From contig NZ_JAHQCW010000049.1 in assembly GCF_019042275.1 (NCBI RefSeq), forward strand, positions 1-42,458: a stretch of 42,458 nt of DNA, written 5' to 3'. Below the pieces are notes generated by a model. That model saw only the letters and a list, made by a program, of their open reading frames with translations. It was not told the DNA's origin and made no database searches. Each line of letters opens with the position of its first letter. Position 1 is the first letter of the stretch. Below, one piece after another: positions 40,294-42,458 of the stretch. The stretch is from Diplocloster agilis. GTDB taxonomy: Bacteria > Bacillota > Clostridia > Lachnospirales > Lachnospiraceae. The position numbers and the translations under genes are program-made.

Positions 40294-42210
40294 ATGTCCA
40301 AATTGTTTGAAAAAACTCAGATCGGCTCCATGAAATTGAAAAACCGTATTGTGATGGGGCCTATGGGAACTACGGGGGAAGCCGACGGCGCTTATAACAT
40401 CGATGCGATCAATTACTTTATGGAGCGCGCGAAGGGCGGAACCGGACTGATTATCACAGGAGCCAACGTAGTGTCTACGAAATATGAACCGCGGCCCTGT
40501 ACGGAACTCAGTAATTTCCATCATGTGGAACGTCTGAACATGCTGATTGACCGCTGCCACCATTTTGGCGCTAAGGTATGTGTCCAGCTGTCGCCGGGAC
40601 TAGGGCGTCAGCAGTTTACCGATCCCTTTACCCCTCCTTATTCCGCCGGTGACTGTCCTGCATTCTGGTTCCCTCAGTTGAAGTGCAAACCGTTTGCCGT
40701 GGAAGATATCCACTATCTGGCAGATAAAGTAGGATACTCCGCCTCCCTTGCGAAAATGTCCGGCGCGGATGCCGTGGAACTGCACGCCTACGGCGGGTAT
40801 CTGCTGGATCAGTTCCAGTCTTCCAAGTGGAATACAAGAACGGACGAGTACGGCGGTTCCCTGGAGAACCGGATGCGTTTTACACTGGAATGTATACAGG
40901 CGATCCGCTCCAATGTGGGCCCTGATTTTCCGATCCTGGTAAAATTCACGCCGTATCACGGTGTCGAAGGCGGACGGGAACTGGACGAAGGACTGGAGAT
41001 GGCGAAGATCCTGGAGAACGCCGGAATCGACGCGCTGCATGTGGATGTGGGCTGCTACGAGGCCTGGTACAAAGCGATCTCTACCGTATACGCACCGGAA
41101 GGACATCAGTTACACATTGTGGAAGCGGTAAAAAATACCGTGAGCCTCCCTGTTCTGGGTCAGGGAAAACTTTTTGATCCGGAAAAAGCGGAAGAAGTAA
41201 TTGAAAACGGCATCGCCGATTATGTCGTTCTCGCTCATCAGATGCTGGCGGACCCCCACTGGGCCAATAAAGTAAAAGAAGGCGCAATCGAGGATATCAC
41301 CCCCTGCGTGGGTTGTAACGAATGTCTGCTGGCAGGCTTCTCCGGCAAGCATTACTACTGCGCGGTAAACCCTCAGTGCTATGCGGAAAAAGAGTACGCT
41401 CTCCCGAAACCCGACGGCACTTCCAAAAAAGTCCTGGTAATCGGAGGAGGCCCCGGAGGAATGTCCGCCGCCATGACCGCTGCCAAAAGAGGATACGACG
41501 TGGAATTATGGGAAAAGACCGGAAGACTGGGCGGCAATTTGTGGGCAGCCGGAACTCCCACGTTCAAGCACGACGTACTGCGCCTGATCACCTATATGGA
41601 GAGACAGATCCATAAGCTGGGTGTGAACGTGCGGTTACTAAAGGAAGCAACCGCAGAAGAAGTGGCGGCCGGCCAATTTGACAAGGTCATTCTGGCAGCC
41701 GGATCCACGCCGGTTATGCCTCCGATCCCCGGTATCGAGTACGCCGCCTCAGCCAACGCCTATCTGACCGCGCAGAAAAAGCCCGGTAAGAAAGTGGTGG
41801 TCATAGGAGGAGGCTTAGTCGGGTGCGAAGCTGCCGCCTATATGAAAGAGACAGCGGATGAAGTGACGATTATCGAAATGCTGGATGACATTCTGGCAAC
41901 CGCCGATCACTGTCTGAATAACGATCAGGCGCTGCGCGCCATGCTGGCCGAACGGAACATTCCCGCCATCTGCAGTGCAAAAGTGACCCGCATCACTCCT
42001 GATAGCGTTACATACATAAAAGACGGAAAAGAAGCGTCCATCGACTGCGATACCGTTATGATCGCGGCCGGTTACAGGGCGAACAACCAGCTCGAAGAAG
42101 CGTTGGAGGGATTCGTCAAGGATCTGACCGTAATCGGGGACGCAGAAGCGCCCAGAAAGATTTTAACTGCCGTTCATGAAGGCTATCATGCGATCAGAGT
42201 AATGGAGTAA
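40294..42210 (+). CDS. FMN/FAD/Fe-S ene-reductase (2,4-dienoyl-CoA reductase / Old Yellow Enzyme family)
   Basis: This 638-residue enzyme has three parts. Residues 1-330 are an Old Yellow Enzyme-type barrel (FEKTQIGSMKLKNRIVMGPM, DEYGGSLENRMRF). A Cys cluster for 4Fe-4S follows, CVGCNECLLAGFSG...YYCAVNP. Residues about 370-638 are FAD and NAD(P) domains, with KKVLVIGGGPGGMSAAMTAAKRG and KKVVVIGGGLVGCEAA as nucleotide folds. This is the FadH/BaiCD-type layout. The catalytic segment reads VELHAYGGYLLDQF, where typical members have HGAHGY, so the second His is absent. It reduces an activated C=C bond of a substrate still unknown. It is divergent from a TetR regulator and is alone in its transcription unit. 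Confidence 0.95.
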   Translation: MSKLFEKTQIGSMKLKNRIVMGPMGTTGEADGAYNIDAINYFMERAKGGTGLIITGANVVSTKYEPRPCTELSNFHHVERLNMLIDRCHHFGAKVCVQLSPGLGRQQFTDPFTPPYSAGDCPAFWFPQLKCKPFAVEDIHYLADKVGYSASLAKMSGADAVELHAYGGYLLDQFQSSKWNTRTDEYGGSLENRMRFTLECIQAIRSNVGPDFPILVKFTPYHGVEGGRELDEGLEMAKILENAGIDALHVDVGCYEAWYKAISTVYAPEGHQLHIVEAVKNTVSLPVLGQGKLFDPEKAEEVIENGIADYVVLAHQMLADPHWANKVKEGAIEDITPCVGCNECLLAGFSGKHYYCAVNPQCYAEKEYALPKPDGTSKKVLVIGGGPGGMSAAMTAAKRGYDVELWEKTGRLGGNLWAAGTPTFKHDVLRLITYMERQIHKLGVNVRLLKEATAEEVAAGQFDKVILAAGSTPVMPPIPGIEYAASANAYLTAQKKPGKKVVVIGGGLVGCEAAAYMKETADEVTIIEMLDDILATADHCLNNDQALRAMLAERNIPAICSAKVTRITPDSVTYIKDGKEASIDCDTVMIAAGYRANNQLEEALEGFVKDLTVIGDAEAPRKILTAVHEGYHAIRVME

Positions 42211-42270
42211 GCTCCTGTTTCGTTGTTAGGGAAAGAACCTCTGGAAAGCGGAGAGTTCTTCCTCGGGTTT

Positions 42271-42390
42271 GGGTATGCCCGCTGTTTCAGGACAGGGAGA
42301 TTGCCGGTGTCCGGGTCCGCGGGGATGCTTTCGGCGGCCGGGTTCTTTGGTGTCTCCCCGGGAGCGCGGAGGGCTTGCGCTGGCATACGC
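42271..42390. other. Structured intergenic region with nested inverted repeats
   Basis: Nested arms GTATGCC (42273-42279) with GGCATAC (42382-42388), GGGAGA (42295-42300) with TCTCCC (42353-42358), and CCGG.CCGC (42311-42320) with GCGGCCGG (42334-42341) enclose about 120 nt after the reductase stop. An AAGAAC/GTTCTT stem lies just before it (42234-42260). No gene is supported here. Confidence 0.55.
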
Positions 42391-42436
42391 TAAGTGGAAT
42401 CGAAAAGCCGGGTTCAGGAACCGAGCCTATTCACCA

Positions 42437-42455
42437 GGAACACGTGATGTGTTCC
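42437..42455. repeat. Short hairpin at the window end
   Basis: GGAACAC and GTGTTCC form a perfect 7-bp stem with a GTGAT loop, extended by CC/GG after one mismatch. Its context continues beyond the window. Confidence 0.6.
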
Positions 42456-42458
42456 CGG

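Noticed and set aside
40294-42210. A bilirubin reductase (BilR)
   Set aside because: The layout is similar, but I do not see the HGDR-type segment that I associate with BilR, so the gene is left as an ene-reductase of unknown substrate.

Overview
The window looks like a chromosomal segment of a Gram-positive Clostridia, most like a gut Lachnospiraceae. The grounds are near-consensus sigma-A promoters (TTGACA, 17 bp, TATAAT), strong AGGAGG ribosome sites, several lipoprotein substrate-binding proteins with a lipobox Cys, a YesM/YesN-type two-component pair, Rpn-family transposase-like genes and base composition near 50% GC. No rRNA, tRNA, CRISPR array, intact insertion sequence or phage module was seen. 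The genus is not claimed.

Layout. 1-4513: a MarR-controlled operon on the minus strand: MarR regulator, a small repeat-bearing ORF, and a heterodimeric ABC exporter with one degenerate ATP site. 4678-8336: two tandem A/B pairs of HXXEE-motif membrane proteins (four genes), divergent from a TetR regulator, with overlapping promoters and a palindromic operator between them. 8391-9763: a DUF2975-like / DUF1648-like / small XRE operon with a Fur-like palindrome upstream. 10032-10997: an AraC regulator with a GyrI-like domain, preceded by a strong leader hairpin. 11012-16515: a ribose-type sugar ABC importer (permease, ATPase, binding protein) with a terminal esterase, divergent from an AraC-family regulator. 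16666-16922: a decayed copy of the Rpn-like gene found intact at 28234-29103. 17238-18335: glycerol dehydrogenase.

18672-27976 is an alpha-galactoside unit. A plus-strand operon (orphan binding lipoprotein, sensor kinase, AraC-type response regulator) converges with one base between stops on a minus-strand operon (binding protein, two permeases, GH27 alpha-galactosidase). No ATPase is encoded with this importer.

29807-36669 is a long minus-strand unit: an osmoprotectant-type ABC importer (permease, binding protein, ATPase, permease), a LacI regulator, a MATE transporter, and a fusion of a NadD-like nucleotidyltransferase with a NADAR domain. It is divergent from a nucleoside hydrolase and an MFS transporter (36929-39206). 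The 260-bp divergent region has two good promoters, each followed by a GCAAACG-type operator, so one LacI/CcpA-type repressor probably controls both directions. A 180-nt nested inverted repeat (39256-39435) follows the MFS gene. The window ends with a TetR regulator divergent from an FMN/FAD/Fe-S ene-reductase (40294-42210) with a consensus promoter and an overlapping operator.

Best candidates for undescribed biology are the duplicated HXXEE A/B module, the NadD-NADAR fusion with the open frame that follows its stop, and the proposed LacI regulon joining a cation-type importer to a nucleoside hydrolase.
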